A DNA stretch of 50,291 nucleotides, taken from NCBI GenBank assembly GCA_035533075.1, contig DATLUO010000081.1, positions 1 through 50,291 of the forward strand, written 5' to 3'. The position numbers and the translations under genes are program-made. This document shows, piece after piece, positions 1 to 7,172 of the stretch; position 1 is the stretch's first letter, and each line of letters begins with the position of its first letter. Origin of the DNA: Pirellulales bacterium (GTDB lineage: Bacteria > Planctomycetota > Planctomycetia > Pirellulales > JAICIG01). The notes beneath the pieces are model-generated. The model was not told where the DNA came from, ran no database searches, and worked only from the letters and a program-made list of their open reading frames with translations.

Positions 1-416
1 CGACGAGCCCGCCGATAAGGTGATCTTCCACCTGCCCGTCACAAGGCCCTGGTTGAGGCAGCTCGTTCTGGGCCTGGCCCTGCACTGCCATAGTTCGTTC
101 CGTGGCATTCAGGATCTGCTCGGCGACGTGTTCGACACCTCTCTGTCCATCGGCACCATCCACAATGTTCCACAACGCGGTGGCTCAAGCGCGCGAGGCC
201 AACGCGCGGCCGGATTTGTCGCGGGTCCGGATCGGCGCTCACGACGAAATCTTCCAGAACGGCCGACCCGTCTTCGGTGGTCTCAATGTCGAGTCGACGT
301 ACTATTATCTGCTCAGCTTGGAAGACCATCGCGACGCCGAAACGTGGGGCGTGCGTCTCTTGGAGAGGACGGTCGAACGAAAGCTGAAGGTGATTCGCAG
401 CCGCTGGCAGTCTTGA
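1..416 (+). pseudogene. Transposase relic, frameshifted and cut by the window edge
   Basis: Two overlapping reading frames together give one transposase-like sequence. From the left edge, frame 2 encodes a stretch with QLVLGLALHCHSSFRGIQ and then GTIHN. Near position 170 the match moves to frame 3, which continues with VAQAREANARPDLS, GAHDEIF and the STYYYLLSLEDHRDAETWG region, and stops at 416. From memory this resembles a transposase type common in planctomycete genomes, but I cannot name the IS family. Neither frame has a start and full length of its own, so this is a decayed copy. The part upstream of position 1 is not visible. Frame 2 happens to stay open into the next gene, which means nothing biologically. 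Confidence 0.6.
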
Positions 417-505
417 CGTCCCTGCCCACATGGCCTACCGGGACGCCGACGTCCCGGCGCGCCGGGGCTCGCCGAGCCGGCCACAATCGGGCCACGAAAG
501 GCCAG

Positions 506-660
506 TTTTTGGCCGCCGGAACGGCTTTTGGCCGCTTCCAGCCCCGGTTTTCGGCTTTTTTTGGCCTCCGGGGGCATTTTTCGGGTTGCTTTTTCGCTTT
601 TGTCGGTTTTAATCGTCCCGTCCCCACATTTTTCGGACGGACGTGCGTTTTGTTCTATTT
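506..660. promoter_or_regulatory. Phased T-tract region upstream of the HU-type gene
   Basis: The stretch carries about ten runs of 4 to 7 T, centred near 508, 527, 549, 559, 579, 592, 600, 608, 631 and 649. Most spacings are close to 10 or 20 bp, one or two helical turns. Such phasing is a known cause of intrinsic DNA curvature. It lies between the transposase relic and the HU/IHF-type gene, so it may form a bent upstream promoter element. I do not see a convincing -35/-10 pair. Confidence 0.4.
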
Positions 661-691
661 CCCTGGTCCCCGCGAGGAGGATTGCGAAACT

Positions 692-1036
692 ATGGCGAAA
701 GCCCCAGCAGCGACGGGAGCGAAAAAGCCCAAGGCTCCCAGCAAGAGTGAAGTGTTGAATGCCATTGCCGAAGAAACCAATGTGCCGAAGAAGGACGTGG
801 CCGCCGTCCTCGACGCATTGACCACCGAGATCCAAAAGGCGATGAGCAGCCGCGGTCCGGGAATGTTTCAGATTCCCGGCCTGGTGAAGATCACCCGCAA
901 GAGCGTGCCGGCCCGCCCGGCGCAGAAGAACGTGCCGAACCCCTTCAAGCCCGGCGAGTTCATGGACCGCCCCGCCAAGCCGGCCTCGAAAAAGGTGAAG
1001 GTCATTCCGCTGAAGAACCTGAAGGCCATGGTCTGA
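692..1036 (+). CDS. HU/IHF-family DNA-binding protein
   Basis: This is a 114-residue protein. Residues 1-17 form a Lys/Ala-rich tail, and the HU fold follows: a helical dimerisation part (SEVLNAIAEETNVPKKDVAAVL) and the beta-arm with the RPAQKN...PFKPGE segment, where HU proteins carry the DNA-inserting arm. HU/IHF proteins bend and compact DNA in the nucleoid. The start at 692 has a strong GAGGAGG ribosome site at 674-680. The Lys-rich N-terminal extension makes it longer than the usual 90 residues of HU. The gene stands alone, convergent with dtd. HU-type is secure; which paralogue it is cannot be told. Confidence 0.9.
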   Translation: MAKAPAATGAKKPKAPSKSEVLNAIAEETNVPKKDVAAVLDALTTEIQKAMSSRGPGMFQIPGLVKITRKSVPARPAQKNVPNPFKPGEFMDRPAKPASKKVKVIPLKNLKAMV

Positions 1037-1053
1037 CGACTTGTTCGATCGGC

Positions 1054-1548
1054 TCACGGACTATCCAGCCCGGCACGCGGCACTTCATCGCTCGTGCCGG
1101 GCTGTGTTCGTTTGCTGTCGACGATCAGCGTGACCGGCCCGTCGTTGACCAACGCCACCTGCATCGTTTGCCGAAACCGGCCGGTGGCGACTTCGATCTG
1201 CGCGGCCCTCGCGGCGCTGACGAAGACTTCATACAGCCGCTCGGCTTTTTCGGGCGACGCCGCGGCCGCGAAACTTGGCCGGCGGCCGCGCCGGCAATCG
1301 CCCAACAGCGTGAACTGACTGACGACGAGCATCGCTCCGCGAGCTTCGCGGAGCGACAAGTTCATCTTGCCGGCCTGGTCTTCGAAAATGCGCAGGCCGG
1401 CAAGTTTGTCGGCCAGCCAGCGCGCGTCGTCTTCGCCGTCGTCGGCAGCCACTCCCAACAGCACCAGCAGGCCGCGGCCGATTTCAGCCACGACTTCGTC
1501 GCCGACGCGGACACGTGCTTCCAGCACTCGTTGAACGCAAACTCGCAT
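1054..1548 (-). CDS. dtd: D-aminoacyl-tRNA deacylase
   Basis: This 164-residue cytoplasmic enzyme hydrolyses D-aminoacyl-tRNAs, and Gly mischarged on tRNA-Ala, so that they do not enter translation. The family signatures are present: MRVCVQRV at the N-terminus, SQFTL at residues 77-81 and the NDGPVT motif at 135-140, which contains the Gly-cisPro element of the active site. E. coli Dtd has 145 residues, so the extra length is a C-terminal tail of about 18 residues rich in charged residues. The ATG at 1548 is the natural start because it begins the conserved MRVCVQRV. It is divergent from the ZIP gene across a repeat-filled spacer. Confidence 0.93.
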   Translation of the reverse strand: MRVCVQRVLEARVRVGDEVVAEIGRGLLVLLGVAADDGEDDARWLADKLAGLRIFEDQAGKMNLSLREARGAMLVVSQFTLLGDCRRGRRPSFAAAASPEKAERLYEVFVSAARAAQIEVATGRFRQTMQVALVNDGPVTLIVDSKRTQPGTSDEVPRAGLDSP

Positions 1549-1594
1549 GGAAATAGGGTACAGGGATGAGGGAACAGGGGAACAGGGTAGAGGC

Positions 1595-1664
1595 GTCAGG
1601 CGTCAGGCATCAGGCGTCAGGCATCAGGCGTCAGGCATCAGGCATCAGGCATCAGGCATCAGGC
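1595..1664. repeat. Heptamer tandem repeat, ten copies of RTCAGGC
   Basis: Ten uninterrupted 7-bp units run from 1595 to 1664, each GTCAGGC or ATCAGGC. The order is G G A G A G A A A A, so the last four units are identical. The flanks are also simple: GGGTACAGGG/GGAACAGGG-like sequence on the left (1555-1590) and its approximate inverse complement on the right (about 1707-1745), with a GCAATTT-type run between. It lies between the divergent genes dtd and the ZIP transporter. Confidence 0.9.
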
Positions 1665-1746
1665 AATTGCAACTTTGCGATTTGCAATTTGCAATTTCCC
1701 TCTCACTCCTGTTCCCTGCGCCCTCTAACCTGTACCCTGTAACATA

Positions 1747-2658
1747 ATGACGCCCGTCCTCCTGCTCGCCGTCTATTGCACGCTGATCTTTGCCGCCGCG
1801 CTGTCGGGCGGGCTGCTGCCGTTTTTGTTTCGGCTCACGCACGTCTGGTTGCAGCTCATCATGAGTTTTGTGGGCGGCGCGATGCTGGGCGTTTCGCTGT
1901 TGAGCCTTCTGCCGCACGCCTTCTATGAGTTCGACGGGGCCATTTATCCGGCGGCCATCTGGCTGTTGGCTGGATTCTTGGCGATGTTCTTTGTCGAACG
2001 GGCATTCCACTTCCACCACCACGATGCACCGCCGCAGGCCGACGCCTGTGAGACCGCCGGACAGCACAAACACCACGATCGCAGCCATCACTCGCCTGCC
2101 CATCCGCATGCGACGGAGCCGCGGCGGCTGACCTGGACGGCCGCTCTGATCGGCCTGGCGCTGCACAGCATGATCGACGGCATGACGCTGGCGGCCAGCG
2201 TCGTCGCCACGTCGTCGCACGAAATGGTGGAGGCGTGGACCGGCCTGGCCGTGTTCCTGGTGATCGTGCTGCACAAGCCGTTCGATTCGCTCACTTTGGG
2301 TTCGCTGATGCTGGTCGGCGGGCAAACGGCACGGACGCGGCACGTCGTCAATTTTTTTTATGCCCTGGCGGTGCCCACGGGCGCCGCCCTGGCTTACTTC
2401 GGCGTCGAGTATGAGGCCGGCGGCGGCTCGCAAGTTTTGGGGCCGTTGCTGGCGGTCGCGGCCGGCACGTTTCTGTGCATCGCGACCAGCGACCTGCTGC
2501 CTGAACTGCAGTTTCATTCCCACGACCGCGTCAAGCTTTCGGCCGCCCTGCTGGCCGGCATCCTCCTGGCCGGCGTCATGGTCTGGTTTGAAGAGTCAGG
2601 CCATTCGCACGAACACGGCCCGCCGGTAGGAACGCGGCACGGGCACGACGAGCCGTGA
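1747..2658 (+). CDS. ZIP-family divalent metal transporter
   Basis: This 303-residue inner-membrane protein has about eight hydrophobic segments. ZIP transporters move Zn2+, Fe2+ or related cations into the cytoplasm. Residues 88-122 form the typical His-rich loop between the third and fourth helices (FHFHHHD, HKHHDRSHHSPAHPH). The metal-site helices follow: HSMIDGMTLA (H140, D144) and LHKPFDSLTLG (H176, D180). The C-terminus is again His-rich (HSHEHGPPVG...HGHDE). The ATG lies right behind a simple-sequence spacer and has no clear ribosome site, so translation may be weak or leaderless. The metal cannot be told from sequence. Confidence 0.9.
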   Translation: MTPVLLLAVYCTLIFAAALSGGLLPFLFRLTHVWLQLIMSFVGGAMLGVSLLSLLPHAFYEFDGAIYPAAIWLLAGFLAMFFVERAFHFHHHDAPPQADACETAGQHKHHDRSHHSPAHPHATEPRRLTWTAALIGLALHSMIDGMTLAASVVATSSHEMVEAWTGLAVFLVIVLHKPFDSLTLGSLMLVGGQTARTRHVVNFFYALAVPTGAALAYFGVEYEAGGGSQVLGPLLAVAAGTFLCIATSDLLPELQFHSHDRVKLSAALLAGILLAGVMVWFEESGHSHEHGPPVGTRHGHDEP

Positions 2659-2735
2659 GCTGCGTTCGCCCGGGTGATTCACTGGCCCGCCCTGGATTGA
2701 TCAACGAACCGCGGCCCCTCAATTTGACTTCGGTA

Positions 2736-4076
2736 TCACCGACTCTCGGCGAGGCAGTATAGCGCGTGCTCGCCGCGCAGAAACAGCTCATCACCGGCGA
2801 TTGCGGCCGACGCGCTGAAGGTGTCGTCGAGTTGGTTGCGGGCCAACAGCCGCGGCGTGTCGCTATGGCTGATCACCAGCGTCAAGCCGCTGCGATCGGT
2901 CACGTAAACACGATCGGCCGCGCCGACGGGCGAGGCATAAACCTCGCTGACTCCGCCCAGGCGAAGCGGCCCTGGCCGGTCTTCGCCCGTCCGCGCATCG
3001 ACTCGATTGAGGATGCCCTGATAGTGCGTGAGGAAATAAAGCGTGTCGCCGTACAACAGCGGCGACGGAACATAGGGCGTTCCGCGCGAGCGGCTCCACA
3101 GCACCTGTTCGCTGCCGGTGATGTCGCCCTGGGCGCCTTCGAGGCGAATCGCCAGCAAGGCACGCTTGTCGTAACTGCTCCCCACATACACTACTCCGCG
3201 GCTGGAAACCGGCGAGGCCACGATGTTGGCCGACAGGCCGCCGCACTCCCACAGAATCTTGCCGCTGGCCAGATCGTAGCCGCGCACGCGGTTGGTGCCG
3301 CTGATAATGACCTGCGGCTTGCCCGCCTGTTCGACGATGATCGGCGTAGCCCAGGAAGTGACTTCATCGCGTGCGACTTTCCAACGCTCGTCACCGCTCC
3401 GCTTGTCGAGGGCCACCACGAACGACTGGCCCTCATGGTCCCAATTGATCACGAGCGTGTCGCCGTAGAGCGCAGGCGACGCTCCCTCACCGTGCCCGTG
3501 CAGCGACTGCATGAGGCCAAAATCCTTCTGCCAAAGCACTTCGCCGTCGAGATCCAGGCAGTAGAGGCCGAAGGAACCAAAGAATGCAAACAACCGCTCG
3601 CCGTCGGTGACGGGCGAATGCGAGGCCAGGCTCGCAGTGTGGTGTCCTTGCTCGTGCGGCAGCGCTTCGCGCAGTTCTCGTTGCCAGAGGATGTGGCCGT
3701 CGCCCCGGTCGAGCGCCAGGGCCACAAACCGCTGCCGGCGGGTCACGGGCAGATTGTCGTGATTGCCCGGAGCCGTGCTGGGCCGCGGCGGCATTGGGTC
3801 GCCATAGGGCACGGCAGCGGTCAGAAACACGCGGTCGCCCCAGACGATCGGCGTCGAATGTCCCAGGCCCGGCAATGCGACCTTCCAGCGGACGTTCTTC
3901 GTTTCGCTCCACTCGATCGGTGGATTGGCCTTCGGTGCGACGCCGTTGGCCAGCGGTCCCCGCCATTGCGGCCAGTTCTGCTCGGCATCTTGGATGCGAA
4001 CAACGGTATCCGCGGCAGCGGTTGGTGCCGCCAACAAGAGGAACGCGCAGAAGAAATCGAAATAGCGACGAGCCAT
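2736..4076 (-). CDS. PQQ-type beta-propeller protein, exported
   Basis: This 446-residue protein has an N-terminal signal peptide (MARRYFDFFCAFLLLAAPTAAAD) and then WPQWRGP at 35-41, the usual opening of planctomycete PQQ-like beta-propeller (outer membrane protein assembly factor BamB-like) proteins. Repeated blade motifs follow, for example GHSTPIVWGDRVFLTA, LYCLDLDGEVLWQKDF and ILWECGGLSANIVASPVSSRGVVYVGSS. The frame stays open upstream to 4202, but the ATG at 4076 is chosen because the signal peptide starts there. Function is unknown; these proteins are often extracytoplasmic and may be structural or redox-linked. No PQQ-binding residues can be assigned. Confidence 0.85.
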   Translation of the reverse strand: MARRYFDFFCAFLLLAAPTAAADTVVRIQDAEQNWPQWRGPLANGVAPKANPPIEWSETKNVRWKVALPGLGHSTPIVWGDRVFLTAAVPYGDPMPPRPSTAPGNHDNLPVTRRQRFVALALDRGDGHILWQRELREALPHEQGHHTASLASHSPVTDGERLFAFFGSFGLYCLDLDGEVLWQKDFGLMQSLHGHGEGASPALYGDTLVINWDHEGQSFVVALDKRSGDERWKVARDEVTSWATPIIVEQAGKPQVIISGTNRVRGYDLASGKILWECGGLSANIVASPVSSRGVVYVGSSYDKRALLAIRLEGAQGDITGSEQVLWSRSRGTPYVPSPLLYGDTLYFLTHYQGILNRVDARTGEDRPGPLRLGGVSEVYASPVGAADRVYVTDRSGLTLVISHSDTPRLLARNQLDDTFSASAAIAGDELFLRGEHALYCLAESR

Positions 4077-4131
4077 GTGGTCATTGTGACAGATTGTGGC
4101 GGAGACGGTGCCGTGGCGGCGAGTCGGTCCC

Positions 4132-4545
4132 TCACGGCTGCGGCAGTTGCGGGACCGTCGGGGGCCGAGGCGGGAAGAACTCATCGCCGCGCATTGGCTC
4201 ATACGGCGCCTGCCGTATCAGCTCGACAGCGCGATTCAGCGCGTTGACGACATATCCGGCCAAGACGACGGGCCAGCGATCTCCCTCGCCAATCCCCATC
4301 TCCCGGCGGAATGCCGGATCGTCTAGTCTGTCCTTCGCCCAGGGGTAGGCGTCGTCGAAGCAATGTTGGACCAAGTCTCCGACCCGATCCTCTGTAAGAA
4401 TCCCGCGCTCCGCTTTCAGTGAATGCGCGAGCTGCTCGACCAACTCCTCATCGAGCCCAGCTACGACGCGAAGATCACCTACCATTTCGGGGGGCAGCGC
4501 GCGCCCGCTGACCTCGTCTGGGACCAACAGAAATTCATCGGGCAT
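4132..4545 (-). CDS. Hypothetical protein, 137 residues
   Basis: No family is recognised. The protein is acidic and soluble with no signal peptide or membrane segment; it begins MPDEFLLVPDE and ends in a Pro-rich tail (FFPPRPPTVPQLPQP). The middle part (DDAYPWAKDRLDDPAFRREMGIGEGDRWPVV) looks like an ordered domain. It lies on the same strand as its neighbours, 55 bp upstream of the beta-propeller gene start. Base composition is less GC-biased than its neighbours. That it is a real gene is inferred from the open frame, the ATG start and the protein-like composition. Confidence 0.55.
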   Translation of the reverse strand: MPDEFLLVPDEVSGRALPPEMVGDLRVVAGLDEELVEQLAHSLKAERGILTEDRVGDLVQHCFDDAYPWAKDRLDDPAFRREMGIGEGDRWPVVLAGYVVNALNRAVELIRQAPYEPMRGDEFFPPRPPTVPQLPQP

Positions 4546-4836
4546 AGCGACTGGCCTGGCTTTTATCGAGGGCGGTTTTAGCCGACGGCGAGGTTTCGCT
4601 CACCTCTAATAATGGCATCGTCAACGTGCATGAGGCAAGCCCTTGGACGGCATCCGACGACCAAAAAGTTCCTAGAAATCTACCAACCGGCAAAGTCGGA
4701 GGCGATGAGGCGCCATAATGCGTTCCACCAGGCGATCTCGCACGCGGATCCATCCGATAGCCGTTGACGAGCAGAGGGCGAAAACAATCGCCGGCAGAGC
4801 GATCAATCGAAAACCCAAAATGGTGGTGGGTATTCT
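4546..4836. other. Spacer without a supported gene
   Basis: No gene is convincing here. On the minus strand, an ATG at 4840 overlaps the DUF1501 stop codon as ATGA and opens a frame of about 100 codons (MKNTHHHFGFS...) that runs to 4535. It shows no recognisable domain. In the DUF1501 frame itself the region after the stop encodes a hydrophobic stretch (LIALPAIVFALCSSTAIGW), which could be a relic of a membrane segment. Confidence 0.4.
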
Positions 4837-6279
4837 TCATGCCAGCAATCCCCTGATCACTTCGCCGTGTACGTCCGTCAGGCGATATTCGCGGCCTTGG
4901 TATTTGAAGGTCAGACGCTTGTGGTCGAGGCCCAATTGGTGCAGCACCGTGGCGTTCAGGTCGTGGACGTGGACGGGGTTCTCGGCGATGTTGAAGCCAA
5001 ACTCGTCGGTCTTGCCATAGCACACACCAGGCTTGATGCCGCCTCCCGCCAGCCACATACAGTAGGCGTCTTTGTGATGGTCGCGGCCGGGCGACGTCTT
5101 GACGCCTTCGCCGGAAATGCCTTGCCGCAACGGCGTGCGGCCGAACTCGGCGCCCCAGATCACCAGCGTTTCGTCGAGTAGGCCGCGTTGCTTGAGATCG
5201 CGGACCAGGGCGGCCATGCCCAGGTCGACGTCGCGGCACTTGGCCGGCAGCCGTTTGGCAAGATCGGCATGATGGTCCCAGTCGGCGTCGTAAAGCTCGA
5301 CCAGCCGCACGCCACGCTCGACCAGCCGCCGGGCCAGCAGGCAGTTGCTGGCGAAGGACGGCTTGCCCGGCGTCGCGCCGTACAGAGCGAGCGTCTCGGC
5401 CGGTTCGTGGCTGATGTCAACCAGCTCCGGCACCGACATCTGCATGCGAAAGGCCATTTCATATTGGCTGATCCGCGTGGCGATCTCCGGATCGCCCACG
5501 GTGGCAAGCTGCCGCTGGTTCAACTCCTGGACGGCGTCGAGCACGCGGCGGCGGTCGGCGGCGGCGTGGCCCGGCGGATTCGACAAGAACAGCACCGGGT
5601 CGCCGCTGGAGCGAAGCTGGATGCCCTGGTAGACGCTGGGCAAAAAGCCCGCCGACCAGAGCGAGGTGCCGGCGCCGCCGAGCGGCCCCGATTGCAGCAC
5701 GACGTAGGCCGGCAAATCCTGACTTTCTGAGCCGAGTCCATACAGGACCCAGGAGCCAAAGCTCGGACGGCCGCCGCGGCCGAAGCCCGTGTGCAGGAAC
5801 ATTTGGGCGGGGGCGTGATTGATCTCGTCGGTGTGCAGCGAACGGACAATCGCGATGTCGTCAGCCACGCCCGCAAGCTGCGGCAGCAGCTCGGAGATTT
5901 CCTGCCCGCTCTGTCCATGTCGAGTGAACGTGAACGGCGAGCCGGCCAGCTTGAGCTCGCCGCCGATGAAGGCGAAGCGCCGTCCGCGAGTCAACTCTTC
6001 CGGGCAGGTCTGGCCGTCGCGTGCGTTCAATTCGGGCTGGTGATTGAACAGATCGAGCTGCGATGGGGCGCCGATCATGTGCAAATAGATGACGTGCTTG
6101 GCGCGCGGCGGCAAGTGGCCGGCGTGCGCCGTCAGCGGGCCCGTCGGTTCAGCCGATGCTGCCGCCGCACGATCTTCGTTCAACAGGGCGCCGAGCGCCA
6201 CGGCGCCCAGGCTCAGGCCCGAACGACCGAGGAAGCCGCGTCGCGTCAGGTTTTGGAGGTAGGTGTTGATGGGGTGCAT
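4837..6279 (-). CDS. DUF1501 protein, Tat-exported
   Basis: This 480-residue protein has a twin-arginine signal, TRRGFLGRSG at 11-20, followed by a hydrophobic Ala/Gly/Leu stretch. The DUF1501 body follows, with HVIYLHMIGAPSQLDLFNHQP, the central GFGRGGRPSFGSWVLYGLG and the C-terminal WGAEFGRTPLRQG...GRDHHKDAYCMWLAGGGI block, which resembles the alkaline-phosphatase/sulfatase fold. In planctomycetes DUF1501 genes usually sit next to DUF1549/DUF1553 genes, as here (7173-10274, same strand). The substrate is unknown. The start at 6279 is chosen because the Tat signal begins there. It overlaps the end of the next upstream gene by 34 bp. Confidence 0.92.
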   Translation of the reverse strand: MHPINTYLQNLTRRGFLGRSGLSLGAVALGALLNEDRAAAASAEPTGPLTAHAGHLPPRAKHVIYLHMIGAPSQLDLFNHQPELNARDGQTCPEELTRGRRFAFIGGELKLAGSPFTFTRHGQSGQEISELLPQLAGVADDIAIVRSLHTDEINHAPAQMFLHTGFGRGGRPSFGSWVLYGLGSESQDLPAYVVLQSGPLGGAGTSLWSAGFLPSVYQGIQLRSSGDPVLFLSNPPGHAAADRRRVLDAVQELNQRQLATVGDPEIATRISQYEMAFRMQMSVPELVDISHEPAETLALYGATPGKPSFASNCLLARRLVERGVRLVELYDADWDHHADLAKRLPAKCRDVDLGMAALVRDLKQRGLLDETLVIWGAEFGRTPLRQGISGEGVKTSPGRDHHKDAYCMWLAGGGIKPGVCYGKTDEFGFNIAENPVHVHDLNATVLHQLGLDHKRLTFKYQGREYRLTDVHGEVIRGLLA

Positions 6280-6767
6280 GGCTTGGGATTGGAGGCGTAA
6301 AGCGTATCTACTGTGGCGATCTGGACTTCGTCGGCTTCGACCTCGAGCTGGCTGCCGTTGCTGAACAGGACCGAGTGCCGAAAACAATCGGGCCGACTGC
6401 CGAGGTCGACTTCGTCGTACATCCACTGCATCAAGGTCGCACGAAACTCGCTTGCAAAAGCGTTGCTGTTGAGACGGACCTTATCGACCGTGCGGTAGGT
6501 CATCAACACCGTGCCGCTCAGTGGGGAGTCGCGCTTGAGCAGAATCGCGAAGAAGGGCCCGGTCTGACCCATCCAGAATACTTCTGCATCGTGCAGCCTC
6601 ACCCCGTCGAGAAGTTTCAGCGCCGAATCGGGCAGCTTGTCGCGCACCGCCGCCAACCGACGCTCGTACCGGCCCTCCGCATCTTCCCAATCGGCGTCGG
6701 CGGCGTCCATGTCAGCGACGTCAGGCCGCTGCAGACGCACATAAAGATCGGGGGTGAAAAACTTCAT
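6246..6767 (-). CDS. Hypothetical protein, 173 residues, coupled to its upstream neighbour
   Basis: A soluble protein that begins MKFFTPDLYVRLQRPD and ends near a TDEVQ...YASNP segment. The N-terminal MKFFTPxLYxRLQ and central LHDAEVFWM/GPFFAILLKRD segments recall a small planctomycete family I remember as DUF4085-like; I cannot confirm this without a search. Its ATG at 6767 overlaps the upstream stop codon as ATGA, so the two are probably co-translated. Its 3' end overlaps the DUF1501 start by 34 bp. The order large DUF1553 gene, 118-residue gene, this gene, DUF1501, all on one strand, suggests one transcription unit. Confidence 0.65.
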   Translation of the reverse strand: MKFFTPDLYVRLQRPDVADMDAADADWEDAEGRYERRLAAVRDKLPDSALKLLDGVRLHDAEVFWMGQTGPFFAILLKRDSPLSGTVLMTYRTVDKVRLNSNAFASEFRATLMQWMYDEVDLGSRPDCFRHSVLFSNGSQLEVEADEVQIATVDTLYASNPKPCTPSTPTSKT

Positions 6768-7120
6768 TTGCCCTTTCTCGCCTTGGCATTCGCCGTTTCA
6801 TAAAATGTATGACCGTGTGGCGGCGGACTGCGTTGCTGGAAGTGTGGCAGGGCCATCGCGCCCGCCGACCAGGTGTGTTTCTGTTGTCGCATCCACGGGC
6901 CTACCGCTTCTTCGATTCTTAACGCCACTTGCCGATTCGCCTGCGCATCGTCGCCACAGACCACAACGTCCTGACCACCGTTGCGTCCGCTGATCGCCGT
7001 TGCCGTGTCAATTTCGCCGCCTTTGATAACGGCCCCGCTGCCATCGGTAGCCCTTGTCGCGAGGTGGATTGTCGTAGCGGCCGGTGGGACGTGCTGCTGA
7101 TCTCCGTTGGGTTGGTTCAA
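6764..7120 (-). CDS. Hypothetical small protein with TTG start, possibly a C-terminal fragment
   Basis: This frame of 118 residues has a stop 24 nt upstream and only a TTG at 7120 as an early start. A second frame with a proper ATG at about 7143 gives a 44-residue Arg-rich peptide and stops, so the N-terminus may be damaged. The C-terminal half looks like a genuine domain: DVVVCGDDAQANRQVALRIE, then AGAMALPHFQQRSPPPHGHTFYET and a basic tail. From memory similar endings occur in planctomycete proteins of unknown role; I cannot name the family. The stop codon overlaps the next ATG as ATGA, which supports real translation of this frame. Confidence 0.45.
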   Translation of the reverse strand: MNQPNGDQQHVPPAATTIHLATRATDGSGAVIKGGEIDTATAISGRNGGQDVVVCGDDAQANRQVALRIEEAVGPWMRQQKHTWSAGAMALPHFQQRSPPPHGHTFYETANAKARKGK

Positions 7121-7172
7121 CGTTATTGTATCCCCGTTGGTGCATCAAGTCGCCGGTCGTCAGCAGGTCGTG

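Noticed and set aside
20..1036. A single 338-codon open frame running from the transposase relic into the HU gene
   Set aside because: Only the end (692-1036) is protein-like with a proper ribosome site; the first part is one frame of a frameshifted transposase and the middle is T-tract sequence without domains. The continuity is chance in GC-rich DNA.
1595..1664. A CRISPR-like array
   Set aside because: The units are 7 bp, contiguous and without spacers, so this is a simple tandem repeat.
2766..4247. A 493-codon open frame antisense to the beta-propeller gene
   Set aside because: It is Arg/Gln/Ala-rich without domains; the sense protein has a signal peptide and propeller repeats.
4535..4840. 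A gene overlapping the DUF1501 stop by ATGA
   Set aside because: The frame has no recognisable domain and its composition looks random; ATGA alone is not enough, so it is mentioned only as spacer content.
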